Shown: piece by piece, positions 19,907-27,781 of the stretch
Layout of the letters: each line of letters starts with the position of its first letter
Position numbering within the stretch: the first letter of the stretch is position 1
DNA from: Niastella vici
GTDB lineage: Bacteria; Bacteroidota; Bacteroidia; Chitinophagales; Chitinophagaceae
Length of the DNA stretch: 64,000 nucleotides
NCBI RefSeq assembly: GCF_002077945.1
Contig: NZ_LVYD01000058.1
Coordinates: forward strand, 682,001-746,000
Direction of reading: 5' to 3'
The notes under the pieces: generated by a model
Told to the model about the DNA's origin: nothing
The model's database searches: none
The model's input: the letters and a program-made list of their open reading frames with translations, nothing else
Translations under genes and position numbers: made by a program

Positions 19907-20508
19907 GATAGAAATTTTTAAAAAATTAAAAATTGATTTTTGTACGCGCTACCATCAATACCTGTAACCAGTTTACTTTATTGGCCAATAAAGTGACTTA
20001 ACAAACGATCATTGCACTTATTCAAGCGGAAGCTACATTGTGTTCATCGTATCTGGTTTTCCCGATAGCTATCGGGATGAGCAGTTGTCCCGCTTTAGCG
20101 GGATTGTCGATTGCAAACTGCTAATTGATTTGTGGAACGAGAACGATAACGAACTATTTCAATCGTAGTACAGATCCGCTCAATTGCATTCTGGGAAGCA
20201 CTACTGTGTATCCTTTACTCAAATTGCGGATACAAGTTGCCGTTCCGTTAGAAATAGAATGTTTGCAGGATCAAAATAAATGAAGAAGTAAATAAAAAGT
20301 TCAGTAAACCCATATTCGCTGGCGGATTTCCCATATTCGTACGGATTTTGGGAATATTCGTCGAATATGCCCTCCAAAAAATGCCCTCTGCTGCCCCCGC
20401 GAAGCTTATTTCAATGCCCTGACAGGGCTTATTAAACCCTGTATTATTCGGCCGAATTTATTTGCAATTGGAGAGTGTGCAGCAAATATTGCAGTTATTC
20501 GTGTGTGG
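19907..20508. other. Non-coding stretch with hairpins and ATATTCG cluster
   Basis: No gene is supported. It holds the perfect palindrome CCCGATAGCTATCGGG (20061-20076), next to TCCCGC-TTTA-GCGGGA (20088-20103), a cluster of CATATTCG words (20311-20369) ending in the palindrome ATATTCG-T-CGAATAT (20354-20368), and GCCCT-GAC-AGGGC (20416-20428). The first two look like repetitive extragenic palindromes. Confidence 0.6.
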
Positions 20509-20802
20509 TTTGCAGCTTCAAATGGGGTGTTTACAGTTTTTCGCGCATCGTTTGCTGCTGTAAATGGTATGCTTACAGCTTTTCGTATATGGTTTGCAGC
20601 TGTAAATGGTATGTTTATAGCTTTTCGTATATGGTTTGCAGCTGCAAATAATATGTTTACAGCTGCTTGCATATAGTTTACAACTGCAAATGGTTCGTTT
20701 ACAGCTGCTCGCATATGGTTTACAGCTGCAAAAGGCGCACTAAAAGTTTTTCGCGCATGTTTTACAGCTCCAAAATGGGGAAGAAAAGTTTAAAAAATGT
20801 AT
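20509..20802. repeat. 42-bp tandem repeat, about seven copies
   Basis: Units start at 20509, 20551, 20593, 20635, 20677, 20719 and 20761, exactly 42 bp apart. Each begins TTTRCAGCTGYAAATGG or a variant and ends with TTTCGYATATGG or similar. One unit contains the perfect palindrome TTTGCAGCTGCAAA. A decayed copy may precede at 20467, and the last copy is diverged. Because 42 is a multiple of three, both strands stay open (a 14-residue repeat on the minus strand, 20406-20714), but the frame has no recognisable domain and I do not call it a gene. Confidence 0.85.
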
Positions 20803-21378
20803 CCAGCTTATTACGTTGCAGCTGCCAGAAAAAGCTTCCAGGTGGCGGAGTGTGTTTGTTGTACGCGTTTTCTGTTTTGCCTTAGGTTGCGATTTGCCGA
20901 ATTTATTGGGCAAAAAGATAAACACTGTTTTAAAAATAAAAGGGGCATCCTGGTATAAAAAGCAGCGGTAAGTCTGAGTATATCGTCATCTTCGTTAAAG
21001 AACTATCAAAGAAGGTAATAAACCTAATTCCTGATACTTTTAAAGGTTTTAAAGTTAAAGCTGAGAAAAAGGGTATCGCCAGATCCCTCTGATAAACTCT
21101 TCAGCAGGCTCACTTTTTTATTCCTAATCTTTTATAGCGATTCCACTTCCCAAATTACCGTGTTTTCACTCTTGTTTCCTATGTAGTAGATACATTACAT
21201 TTATATTACCATAGCCACCACCTGTAACTTTCTGCGGTTTTAATCCAATTCATCTTACAGTTTCATCGATCCTGCCAAAGAAAACAACTCCTTTGCCTGG
21301 CATTATAACGCATTATAAAACCGGAGGATGCCGAAAATCCGTTACAGAGTAGGCAATTAACCATTAATACAGTATTGT
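20803..21378. other. Non-coding stretch upstream of the 72-aa/133-aa pair
   Basis: I see no gene here. The sequence is AT-rich without strong hairpins. It probably holds the promoter for the small-gene pair starting at 21379; TACATTACATTTATATTACC near 21191-21210 is AT-rich enough for a promoter but not a clear match. Confidence 0.4.
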
Positions 21379-21597
21379 ATGAGCGAAAAAAACACACATC
21401 AGCTGGTAGTAAACCTCGAAGGTTTAAAATTATCTGAAGACCACCTGCAACGCATTAATCAATCGATCCAGAAAGCAGTGATGACTGAGCTGGCGGGCAT
21501 TGATCTCAATGGCACTCAGGGTGGTTTACTGGCCGGGTTCGACCCCCGAACAAGAGGTATCTGGTATATTAAGGACCTTCAAAAAATTGTAGGGTAA
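21379..21597 (+). CDS. 72-aa small protein, possible peptide precursor
   Basis: I do not recognise a named family. The product is 72 residues, without signal peptide or membrane segment. Residues 1-45 look amphipathic helical (LVVNLEGLKLSEDHLQRINQ), followed by TQGGLLAGFDP and GIWYIKDLQKIVG. The TAA stop is followed at once by the ATG of the 133-residue cysteine-rich gene (TAAATG), so translation is coupled. The helical leader-like half plus a Gly-rich junction recalls peptide precursors, but no modifying enzyme or transporter is visible next to it, so this is only a suggestion. Confidence 0.6.
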   Translation: MSEKNTHQLVVNLEGLKLSEDHLQRINQSIQKAVMTELAGIDLNGTQGGLLAGFDPRTRGIWYIKDLQKIVG

Positions 21598-21999
21598 ATG
21601 TCAGGGGCCAATAACACGCTTCAGACCTTATGCCCAAGTTCTAAATGCCGCGATGGATCTCTGTTATTGGGAATTGTAAAAGAAGATGGGCATGTTGATA
21701 TGCTCGATCAGGCGATTCCCATCACTGAAGATTTTATAAATACGGCTATGCAGGGCCGGTTGCCCGAAATGCGTTTTCGCTTTGCAGGTACCTGCGCCAA
21801 AAATGGTTGCCGCCAGTGGACTGGTAGCCGTTGCGGAATCATTGATAAAATGCTTAATCATATTCAGGATGCCATGCCCGAAACGGATGGGCTGCCTGCC
21901 TGTTCCATTCGTTCACAATGCAGGTGGTACAATCAAAACGGTGCAGATGCCTGCAAACTTTGCCCCTGGGTGATCACCGAGGTTGCTGAAGCCGTGTAA
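21598..21999 (+). CDS. 133-aa cysteine-rich protein of unknown function
   Basis: The product has 133 residues and nine cysteines spaced CPSSKC, CAKNGCRQWTGSRC and CSIRSQC...CKLC, a pattern that suggests a metal (zinc or iron-sulfur) site or disulfides. There is no signal peptide, which favours a cytoplasmic metal-binding role. It starts directly at the stop codon of the 72-residue gene and is closed by a terminator at 22013-22040. I cannot name the family. The tight pairing suggests the two proteins act together. Confidence 0.65.
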   Translation: MSGANNTLQTLCPSSKCRDGSLLLGIVKEDGHVDMLDQAIPITEDFINTAMQGRLPEMRFRFAGTCAKNGCRQWTGSRCGIIDKMLNHIQDAMPETDGLPACSIRSQCRWYNQNGADACKLCPWVITEVAEAV

Positions 22000-22012
22000 T
22001 TTACCGATCTCT

Positions 22013-22040
22013 AAGTTCCGCAGCCGGCGGAACTTTTTTT
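22013..22040 (+). terminator. Intrinsic terminator after the 72-aa/133-aa pair
   Basis: AAGTTCCGC and GCGGAACTT form a stem with a short AGCCG loop, followed by a run of eight T. The promoter box of the next gene (22042-22049) begins directly after the T-run. Confidence 0.85.
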
Positions 22041-22041
22041 G

Positions 22042-22049
22042 TACATTTA
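22042..22049 (+). promoter_or_regulatory. TAnnTTTR box 4 nt before the AraC start
   Basis: TACATTTA resembles the Bacteroidota -7 box TAnnTTTG and ends 4 nt before ATG 22054. Its -33 region would lie within the preceding terminator hairpin. Transcription would begin at or near the start codon. Confidence 0.45.
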
Positions 22050-22053
22050 GGGC

Positions 22054-22905
22054 ATGGATGCCGACATTCATACCTTATACGAATCAGATTTCTACCGCAT
22101 TATGGATTTTAAATGCCGGTGTACCGATTGCCGTACGTCCAAACCGGAATACAGCACGGCATTCTGCATCAGTTTTGTTCGCAAGGGGAATTTCCTGTTC
22201 AACGTATTTCGCCGGTCGCTCGATTCGTATAATGGTTGTGTGCTGGTAACCAAACCTGGTTATGAACGTACGGTGACCCATACCCATGCCATCCCCGACG
22301 AATGCACCATCTTTGAATTCAAAACAGACTTTTTCAATGCCCTGCTGGAACATTACGGGGGCATTCCTTTTTTCCAGGACAACGACTGGCATTCTACCCT
22401 CATAAAGACCAGTGCCGAAACGGAGTTCCTGCACTTTCATATTATTAAACTGGTCCTCACGCGCTCAGGTAGCAAACTGCAGATCGATAACGGGGTCATA
22501 GAAGTGATGGAGAAAGTGCTGGGAAATATAACCGACTACAAACCCGATAATCGCATTAACGCCCGCTTAAAACAAAACCATCTCATTACCATCGAAAGGG
22601 CCAAGGAATACATCGCCAATCATTTTACCGACGACATCTCCCTGATGCAGATCGCCGAATATTGTTATGTGAGTCCTTTTCATTTCAGCCGGTTGTTCAA
22701 AACCTTTACATCCGTTTCGCCTCATCAGTTCCTGCTCACCATCAGGCTCAAAAATGCCGAACTGTTATTACGCAACACCGCCCACCCGGTTGCCGACATT
22801 GCTTTCTCTTCCGGCTTCAACAGCGTAGAACACTTTACCGCCGCCTTCAAACAAAAGTATGATTGTCCACCCGCTGCCTACCGGCAACAACATGTAACTG
22901 CGTAG
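22054..22905 (+). CDS. AraC-family transcriptional regulator
   Basis: The 283-residue protein has an N-terminal sensing domain with an unusual CRCTDCR cluster near residue 22 and a C-terminal AraC double helix-turn-helix (about 180-283: ISLMQIAEYCYVSPFHFSRL, then VADIAFSSGFNSVEHFTAAF). It binds DNA as an activator or repressor; the ligand is not predictable. It is monocistronic between a terminator and the membrane-protein gene, which reads the same way after about 100 nt. The start at 22054 is the first ATG after the promoter box. Confidence 0.9.
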   Translation: MDADIHTLYESDFYRIMDFKCRCTDCRTSKPEYSTAFCISFVRKGNFLFNVFRRSLDSYNGCVLVTKPGYERTVTHTHAIPDECTIFEFKTDFFNALLEHYGGIPFFQDNDWHSTLIKTSAETEFLHFHIIKLVLTRSGSKLQIDNGVIEVMEKVLGNITDYKPDNRINARLKQNHLITIERAKEYIANHFTDDISLMQIAEYCYVSPFHFSRLFKTFTSVSPHQFLLTIRLKNAELLLRNTAHPVADIAFSSGFNSVEHFTAAFKQKYDCPPAAYRQQHVTA

Positions 22906-22961
22906 GCGCGTTCTGTTACTAATACCGTTAAAACACGGTATGTAAAGAAAAATAATCCCTG

Positions 22962-22969
22962 TATTTTTG
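22962..22969 (+). promoter_or_regulatory. TAnnTTTG box upstream of the membrane protein gene
   Basis: TATTTTTG is an exact match to TAnnTTTG. It lies 2 nt before an ATG at 22972 and 44 nt before the ATG at 23014, so if it is the -7 element the second start has a normal short leader. Confidence 0.45.
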
Positions 22970-23013
22970 GAATGGTAGCCCAAACCATATTTTATACCCC
23001 TCAATTCACTGTT

Positions 23014-23742
23014 ATGAAAGCCCCTTCCATTCCACGGGATGAAATAATTTCTTTCAAAAAACTCCGTGCTTTTATTGGCTTTACCGGCATATTGTTGCCC
23101 ATCGTTGTGGTGCTCGGGTGTTATTTGTTAGGAGCCGGTCAATATTCCTTTCAGCATTCTGTTAGTCATTATTATTACACTTTAATGCATATTGTTTTTG
23201 TAAGTATCTTATGTGTGCTCGGTGGATTTCTTATTACCTACCGGGGTAAGGACCATTGGGAAAGCCGGGTTTCGAACCTGGCGGGATTTAGCGCATTTGG
23301 CATCGCTGCATTTCCTACCTCATTTTTGGGTTTTCAACCCGAGCATGATGGAATGAATCAATATTTGCGATTGTTGAGGGGTGTAACGGGTTTTGGGGGA
23401 TCTTTACATTATGCTTTTGCTTCCTTATTATTCATCTGCTTTATCATTTTTTGCCTGTATTTTTTTCAGAAACCCGATGAGCATTATACCGGGGTTGAGG
23501 AAGTAAAATTCAAAAGAAGGAAAATTGTATATACAATTTCGGGGTGGGTCATTATTATTAGCATTATAATGATCCCATTGATCGGCTTTGTGATCAAGCC
23601 GCAAAAAGGCATATTTGTTTACAGCACATTTATTTTTGAAACTACTTCGTTATGGGCTTTTGGTACTGCCTGGCTGGTAAAAGGGTCTGCAGCATTAAAG
23701 AAAATGCCCGTAGTGAGAAGACTGGTTCATCCACTACGATAA
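23014..23742 (+). CDS. Integral membrane protein, unknown function
   Basis: The 242-residue protein has about six membrane segments (for example ILLPIVVVLGCYLLG and WVIIISIIMIPLIGFVI). The SVSHYYYT motif after the first segment is shared with a family of uncharacterised bacterial membrane proteins of DUF998-like appearance; this is from memory. The start at 23014 is chosen over 22972 because the latter lies only 2 nt from a promoter box and adds 14 residues with no clear role. The phosphodiesterase gene follows after 19 nt but has its own box. Confidence 0.7.
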   Translation: MKAPSIPRDEIISFKKLRAFIGFTGILLPIVVVLGCYLLGAGQYSFQHSVSHYYYTLMHIVFVSILCVLGGFLITYRGKDHWESRVSNLAGFSAFGIAAFPTSFLGFQPEHDGMNQYLRLLRGVTGFGGSLHYAFASLLFICFIIFCLYFFQKPDEHYTGVEEVKFKRRKIVYTISGWVIIISIIMIPLIGFVIKPQKGIFVYSTFIFETTSLWAFGTAWLVKGSAALKKMPVVRRLVHPLR

Positions 23743-23749
23743 TTATGTG

Positions 23750-23757
23750 TAGTTTTA
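23750..23757 (+). promoter_or_regulatory. TAnnTTTR box 4 nt before the phosphodiesterase start
   Basis: TAGTTTTA ends 4 nt before ATG 23762 in a gap of only 19 nt. The -33 region would lie in the 3' end of the upstream gene. Confidence 0.4.
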
Positions 23758-23761
23758 ACCC

Positions 23762-24712
23762 ATGAAATGTATTGTAACTACCTGTACGTTCATAGGTGCC
23801 CTGTTTTTCCAAACCGTATTTTCACAATCTTCATTTAAAGTCATTCCGCTGGGCGTAAAAGGCGGTATCGATGAAAGCAATTTGTCGGCTTACATGATAG
23901 CCCCGCAGGAAAGCGATGCCTATGTATGTCTCGATGCCGGTACGGTGCACTACGGTATCGAAAAAGCCATACAGGCGAAGCTGTTACCCGGCACCGCAAC
24001 TGATGTACTGAAAAGAAATATAAAAGGATTTCTCATCTCACACGCCCACCTCGATCACCTGGCCGGCATGGTCATCAATTCGCCGGATGATAGCACAAAG
24101 AACATTTATGGGCTTGACTTTTGCATCGATGTACTAAAGGATAAATACTTTACCTGGAAAAGCTGGGCCAACTTCGCCAACGAAGGTGATAAGCCGGCAT
24201 TGGGTAAGTACCATTATTCCGTACTTACGCCCGGCACCGAAATGCCCTTGCAAAATACTGACATGCAGGTAACAGCTTTTCCGCTCAGCCATTCCAACCC
24301 TTCCCAAAGCACGGCCTTCCTGGTGCGGAATAATGAGGCCTATGTGCTGTACTTCGGTGATACCGGTGCCGATTCTGTTGAGCATTCAGATAAATTGCAC
24401 CAGTTATGGCAGCAGGTTTCTCCTTTGGTGAAAGCAAAAAAATTAAAAGCACTGTTCATTGAAGTTTCTTTTGCCAACGAACAACCCGATAAACAATTGT
24501 TCGGTCACCTTACGCCGCAATGGTTGATGGTAGAACTACAGGAGCTGGCTTCACTTTCCGGTACAGAAGCATTAAAAGATCTTCCAGTCGTGATCACCCA
24601 CATGAAACCCGGTGGTAACCGGGAGCAAATGATCCGTCAGCAACTGAAAGCATACAACCCGCTGCACGTTAAGCTAATTTTCCCTGAACAGGCTAAACTG
24701 CTTACGTTTTAA
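23762..24712 (+). CDS. Class II 3',5'-cyclic-nucleotide phosphodiesterase (metallo-beta-lactamase fold)
   Basis: The 316-residue protein has a signal peptide (ending near TVFSQS) and the class II phosphodiesterase signature HAHLDHLAGMVINSPDD with H94, H96, D98 and H99 as metal ligands. Further ligands sit in PLSHSNPSQSTAF, YFGDTGAD and VVITHMKPGG. The family hydrolyses cAMP or cGMP to the 5'-monophosphate. With a signal peptide it would act in the periplasm, possibly to scavenge nucleotides. Neighbours give no further clue. Confidence 0.88.
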   Translation: MKCIVTTCTFIGALFFQTVFSQSSFKVIPLGVKGGIDESNLSAYMIAPQESDAYVCLDAGTVHYGIEKAIQAKLLPGTATDVLKRNIKGFLISHAHLDHLAGMVINSPDDSTKNIYGLDFCIDVLKDKYFTWKSWANFANEGDKPALGKYHYSVLTPGTEMPLQNTDMQVTAFPLSHSNPSQSTAFLVRNNEAYVLYFGDTGADSVEHSDKLHQLWQQVSPLVKAKKLKALFIEVSFANEQPDKQLFGHLTPQWLMVELQELASLSGTEALKDLPVVITHMKPGGNREQMIRQQLKAYNPLHVKLIFPEQAKLLTF

Positions 24713-24791
24713 GAGCTGGGATCTTACAATTTCTTAATCTATATCAAACTCCCGTTCATGGTACTCTAATAAAAAGGGCTTACCTTTTAAG

Positions 24792-24800
24792 TAAATTTTG
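24792..24800 (+). promoter_or_regulatory. TAnnTTTG-like box 4 nt before the 97-aa gene
   Basis: TAAATTTTG (one base longer than the consensus) ends 4 nt before ATG 24805. Confidence 0.4.
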
Positions 24801-24804
24801 AGCC

Positions 24805-25098
24805 ATGATCATAGTACACGACATTTTTGTTTGTAAACCCGGCAATGCCTCCAAACTGGCAAAACTTTTTAAAGAAGTGATGTCTGATAGCAAGGAGTTT
24901 GTGAATATACTCACCGATATGACCGGCCAGTATAACCGGGTTATAATGGTAAGCCAGTTCGACAGTCTTTCCGCTTTTGATAAAAGCTGGGAAGATATGG
25001 CCAAAGATGAAGAGAAGATGAAAAAAATGAAAGAGAAAATGGCCGGCTACACCGAGATGTATTTGACCGGCTCAAGAGAAATATACCGGGTTTGGTAA
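24805..25098 (+). CDS. Small dimeric alpha/beta-barrel-like protein
   Basis: The 97-residue cytoplasmic protein (MIIVHDIFVCKPGNASKL) has the beta-alpha-beta pattern of the dimeric alpha+beta barrel group (NIPSNAP/Dabb/ABM type). Members are oligomeric and bind small hydrophobic ligands; no function can be assigned. It ends 1 nt before the convergent DinB gene stop. The lysine/methionine-rich stretch KMKKMKEKMAG forms one helix. Confidence 0.65.
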   Translation: MIIVHDIFVCKPGNASKLAKLFKEVMSDSKEFVNILTDMTGQYNRVIMVSQFDSLSAFDKSWEDMAKDEEKMKKMKEKMAGYTEMYLTGSREIYRVW

Positions 25099-25099
25099 T

Positions 25100-25606
25100 T
25101 CATCCAATAAGTTCCCGGATAGCCGCTGTATGATGGTCGTCATGCTCTGCGGTAAAATATAATATATCAATTATCCGCATGGGTTGCTCCAGTCGGGGAT
25201 GCAAACTTGTATGGCTATGCTCCGGTACATTCATGCTATCGAGCAGGGATAATGTTATTTTTCTTTCTTCCCTGAATTTCCGGAGCAACGCTGCAATCGT
25301 ATAATCGTTAAAACCGGCTTCTGAAGTTTTTTTATTGTCGAGATCAGTAGCTGTAAGCACCGCCTTTTTCTGTGTTATATCCTGAATGCGTGTACGCCAT
25401 AAGGGTTCCAGTATGGAAAGATGGCCCACATGTTCTTTTACCGACCATTTACCATCCGGTTGGTACAACAAAATATCTTCGGGTATATGTAATATTATAC
25501 TGGCCAGTATATCCGGCGCCTGTTGCAGGCGTTCATAAATAGCAGGGTATTTCCCGTTTCCAAAATTGAAATCAAACTTTCGCCCGAACCATTTTGCGGT
25601 GCTCAT
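25100..25606 (-). CDS. DinB-superfamily protein
   Basis: The 168-residue cytoplasmic four-helix-bundle protein carries the DinB metal triad: His in VKEHVGHL (about residue 58) and the two histidines in AEHDDHHTAAI near the C-terminus. The superfamily includes thiol transferases that use bacillithiol or mycothiol and many of unknown role. It starts 11 nt after the stop of the aminotransferase gene upstream on the minus strand, so the two form an operon. Confidence 0.85.
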   Translation of the reverse strand: MSTAKWFGRKFDFNFGNGKYPAIYERLQQAPDILASIILHIPEDILLYQPDGKWSVKEHVGHLSILEPLWRTRIQDITQKKAVLTATDLDNKKTSEAGFNDYTIAALLRKFREERKITLSLLDSMNVPEHSHTSLHPRLEQPMRIIDILYFTAEHDDHHTAAIRELIG

Positions 25607-25617
25607 AAACGTAATCT

Positions 25618-26850
25618 TTATCTAAGTTTGGTTTGCATTACCTGTATTCGTACCTGGTTGCTTATGGCACGCAATTCCTGGCATACTATTTCAATTTCTT
25701 CTTCCGTATTATAATAATGCACCGATGCCCGAACAATGCCATCCAGGCCTTTCCGGTTCATATAATAAATGGTGGATTTAGCCAGGCCAATATGCACGTT
25801 GATGTTTTTTACTGCCAGTTTTGCCCTCACTTCTGTTGCTGGTATACCGGCTACCGAAAAAGTAACAATGCCACAAAGCTCATCGCCCTGGTCATGTACC
25901 GTAATGCCTTCTACCGCTTGCAGCCATTGCCTGAATAAAAATGCGAGCTGTTGTATCCGTTGCCATATACGCGCTATACCAATGTTCAACGCGTACTCCA
26001 CTGCTTTTTGAAGGCCGAGCGTCACGGCGGGATTTTTTTCATACCATTCAAAACGCCGCGCATCTGCCCGCACCACAAAGTCCTGTTCACTCACATGACT
26101 AACCGTACGGCCATCAAAGAATAACAGTTTCAGCTTATCGATCATTTGCCTGCGTACATACAAAAAGCCTGAACCCCGCGGGCCGCGCAAATATTTGCGT
26201 CCTGTTACGGCCAGCATATCACAACCAATGGCCTGAACATCTACGGGCATTTGTCCGGCCGACTGGCAGGCGTCTAATAAATATACAATATTATTTTTGC
26301 GGGCTACTTCGCCTATGGCGGCTGCAGGCAATACATTGCCAGCCGTTGAGGGAATATGTGTCACCGCGATCAACTTCGTTCGGTCAGTAATGGCAGCGGC
26401 TAATGCGGGGATAGAAAAATTTCCTTCATCATCATTGGGGACCATTTTAATCACAATGCCATATAATTTTTGCGCATTCAGCAAACCCAGCACATTGCTC
26501 ACATATTCCATTTCAGAAGTAATTACTTCATCACCGGGCTGAAAGTTCAGTCCGTTAAACGCAATGTCCCAGGCGGCGCTGGCATTTTCAACCAGGGCAA
26601 TTTCATCGGCATGTGCATTGATCAGTTGTGCAATGAGGGCATGTGTATGATCGAGCTGTGCGCGGTATTTTGCTTCCACTTCATAACCGCCGTACAAAGC
26701 TTCCTCCCGCAAAAAATCAACCATGGTATTCACCACAATATCAGGTGGCAGGGAAGCGCCTGCATTATTCAGGTGAATGCGGTCAGCCGTACCTATGGTT
26801 TCCGCCCTGAGTGCCTGGATCTCTTCTTTCTTAAATGGTGTTATTTCCAT
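25618..26850 (-). CDS. Class V aminotransferase (cysteine desulfurase / epimerase-like)
   Basis: The 410-residue protein is a fold-type I PLP enzyme of class V. The PLP lysine is in TGRKYLRGPRGSGFLYV and the cofactor aspartate in LLDACQSAGQMPVDV. Related enzymes include isopenicillin-N epimerase-like proteins and selenocysteine lyases; no active-site cysteine loop typical of a SufS cysteine desulfurase is evident, so the reaction is unclear. The frame is open to 26937, but the ATG at 26850 (MEITPFKKEEIQ) starts a normal N-terminus and has a TATTTTG-like box just upstream. It is transcribed with the DinB gene. Confidence 0.85.
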   Translation of the reverse strand: MEITPFKKEEIQALRAETIGTADRIHLNNAGASLPPDIVVNTMVDFLREEALYGGYEVEAKYRAQLDHTHALIAQLINAHADEIALVENASAAWDIAFNGLNFQPGDEVITSEMEYVSNVLGLLNAQKLYGIVIKMVPNDDEGNFSIPALAAAITDRTKLIAVTHIPSTAGNVLPAAAIGEVARKNNIVYLLDACQSAGQMPVDVQAIGCDMLAVTGRKYLRGPRGSGFLYVRRQMIDKLKLLFFDGRTVSHVSEQDFVVRADARRFEWYEKNPAVTLGLQKAVEYALNIGIARIWQRIQQLAFLFRQWLQAVEGITVHDQGDELCGIVTFSVAGIPATEVRAKLAVKNINVHIGLAKSTIYYMNRKGLDGIVRASVHYYNTEEEIEIVCQELRAISNQVRIQVMQTKLR

Positions 26851-26968
26851 ACTATGCAAAATAACAGGATTGGCAAATGCGGGAACAGATGCAGATACGA
26901 CAATTTGCACTATATCAGATGCTTCGGAAAATAGCAAGTTTCCTTAAGTGCCCTGGGAAACAGCTGTA

Positions 26969-26976
26969 TAGCTTTG
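26969..26976 (+). promoter_or_regulatory. TAnnTTTG box before the second DinB gene
   Basis: TAGCTTTG is an exact match to TAnnTTTG, 16 nt before ATG 26993. It gives a short leader. Confidence 0.5.
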
Positions 26977-26992
26977 CTGAAAATAATGCATC

Positions 26993-27400
26993 ATGAAAGA
27001 TCAGTTAATAGAAACCATTGAAAAATCAAGGAATTACACACTACAGGTGGCAGAAGCCATGCCCGAGAAAGGCTACGTATATAAACCAGGAGGCGCCGGC
27101 TGGAATTTTGGTGAATTGTTGAACCATATTGCCTATGGCATTCAATGGTGGCAGGATAATTACATTATGGGTAATAAAAGCAGTTGGGACCCGCCAGCGG
27201 TTAAAAACAAAAAGCAGGAAGTGATTGCTTACCTGAACCAGGCATATGATGACCTGCAGAAAACTGTCAAAAGCCAAACGCTCACCGGCGAGGCCGGTAA
27301 TGGGGTGCATGCCACCCTTGATCATATTACCCATCACCGCGGGCAGGCTGTTATTTATTTAAGAACTAACGGGGTTGAACCGCCGGAATATCTTTATTAA
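26993..27400 (+). CDS. DinB-family protein, short form
   Basis: The 135-residue protein has the DinB_2-type bundle with histidines in ELLNHIAYG and LDHITHHRGQAVIYLR, the second being the diagnostic motif. It is a paralog in fold only of the DinB protein at 25100-25606, and diverges from the aminotransferase-DinB operon across a 142-nt gap. A strong terminator follows. The thiol transferase role of some family members is possible, not shown. Confidence 0.87.
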   Translation: MKDQLIETIEKSRNYTLQVAEAMPEKGYVYKPGGAGWNFGELLNHIAYGIQWWQDNYIMGNKSSWDPPAVKNKKQEVIAYLNQAYDDLQKTVKSQTLTGEAGNGVHATLDHITHHRGQAVIYLRTNGVEPPEYLY

Positions 27401-27431
27401 TTGTTGTTTTTTTAAGTATTGTAATTAAAAA

Positions 27432-27459
27432 ACCGGCTGCCTCTTTTTGGGCAGCCGGT
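27432..27459. terminator. Bidirectional hairpin terminator
   Basis: ACCGGCTGCC and GGGCAGCCGGT pair around TCTTTTT. An A-rich left flank suggests use in both directions, between the DinB gene and the convergent 59-aa gene. Confidence 0.8.
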
Positions 27460-27510
27460 CAATGTATTTATAATTTTAAAATCTTGTTTTGAGCTTTGCA
27501 CCTTCCGGTT

Positions 27511-27540
27511 CTTCTTACTTCCTACTTCTTACCTCTGATC
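27511..27540. repeat. Heptamer repeat (GAAGTAR family) at the stop of the 59-aa gene
   Basis: Read on the minus strand it is TAAGAAG, TAGGAAG, TAAGAAG. The first TAG is the stop codon of the 59-residue gene. It resembles the left arm of the element at 4288-4375; a second arm is not visible. Confidence 0.6.
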
Positions 27541-27701
27541 AACATCATCGCAAGGCCGAATATCAGAAAACCGCTACCTGTATATACATTAAGTTTACTT
27601 GAAACATTAGAGCCCAGCATCACATTGAACAACAGGATCAGGGATACTACCGAAAAGAACAGGCCAATGACAAATTGCAGATCGTTTAATTTTTTGTACA
27701 T
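27522..27701 (-). CDS. 59-aa small membrane protein
   Basis: This short frame starts MYKKLNDLQFVIGLFFSVV and contains two hydrophobic segments (residues about 9-27 and 42-54) separated by a short loop (SNVSSKLNVY), ending LIRGKK. Charge pattern and hydrophobicity are those of a two-helix inner membrane protein. I do not know the family. It lies upstream of the terminator at 27432 and is convergent with the DinB gene; its stop lies within a heptamer repeat. The competing plus-strand frame over the same bases has no such features. Confidence 0.65.
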   Translation of the reverse strand: MYKKLNDLQFVIGLFFSVVSLILLFNVMLGSNVSSKLNVYTGSGFLIFGLAMMLIRGKK

Positions 27702-27781
27702 GGAAGCAATTTTTTAGTTAAAAGTAATATATGCAGTTGTAGAACATTTAATCTTCAGATAATTGAAAGCAAATCACAACC

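Noticed and set aside
20406-20714. 102-residue minus-strand frame with 14-residue repeats
   Set aside because: Produced by the 42-bp tandem repeat, which stays open on both strands because the unit is a multiple of three; no promoter or domain.
20667-20885. 72-residue plus-strand frame with cysteines
   Set aside because: Also a by-product of the 42-bp repeat and its flank.
27496-27717. 73-residue plus-strand frame
   Set aside because: Opposite strand of the 59-aa membrane protein, which has better hydropathy and start context.
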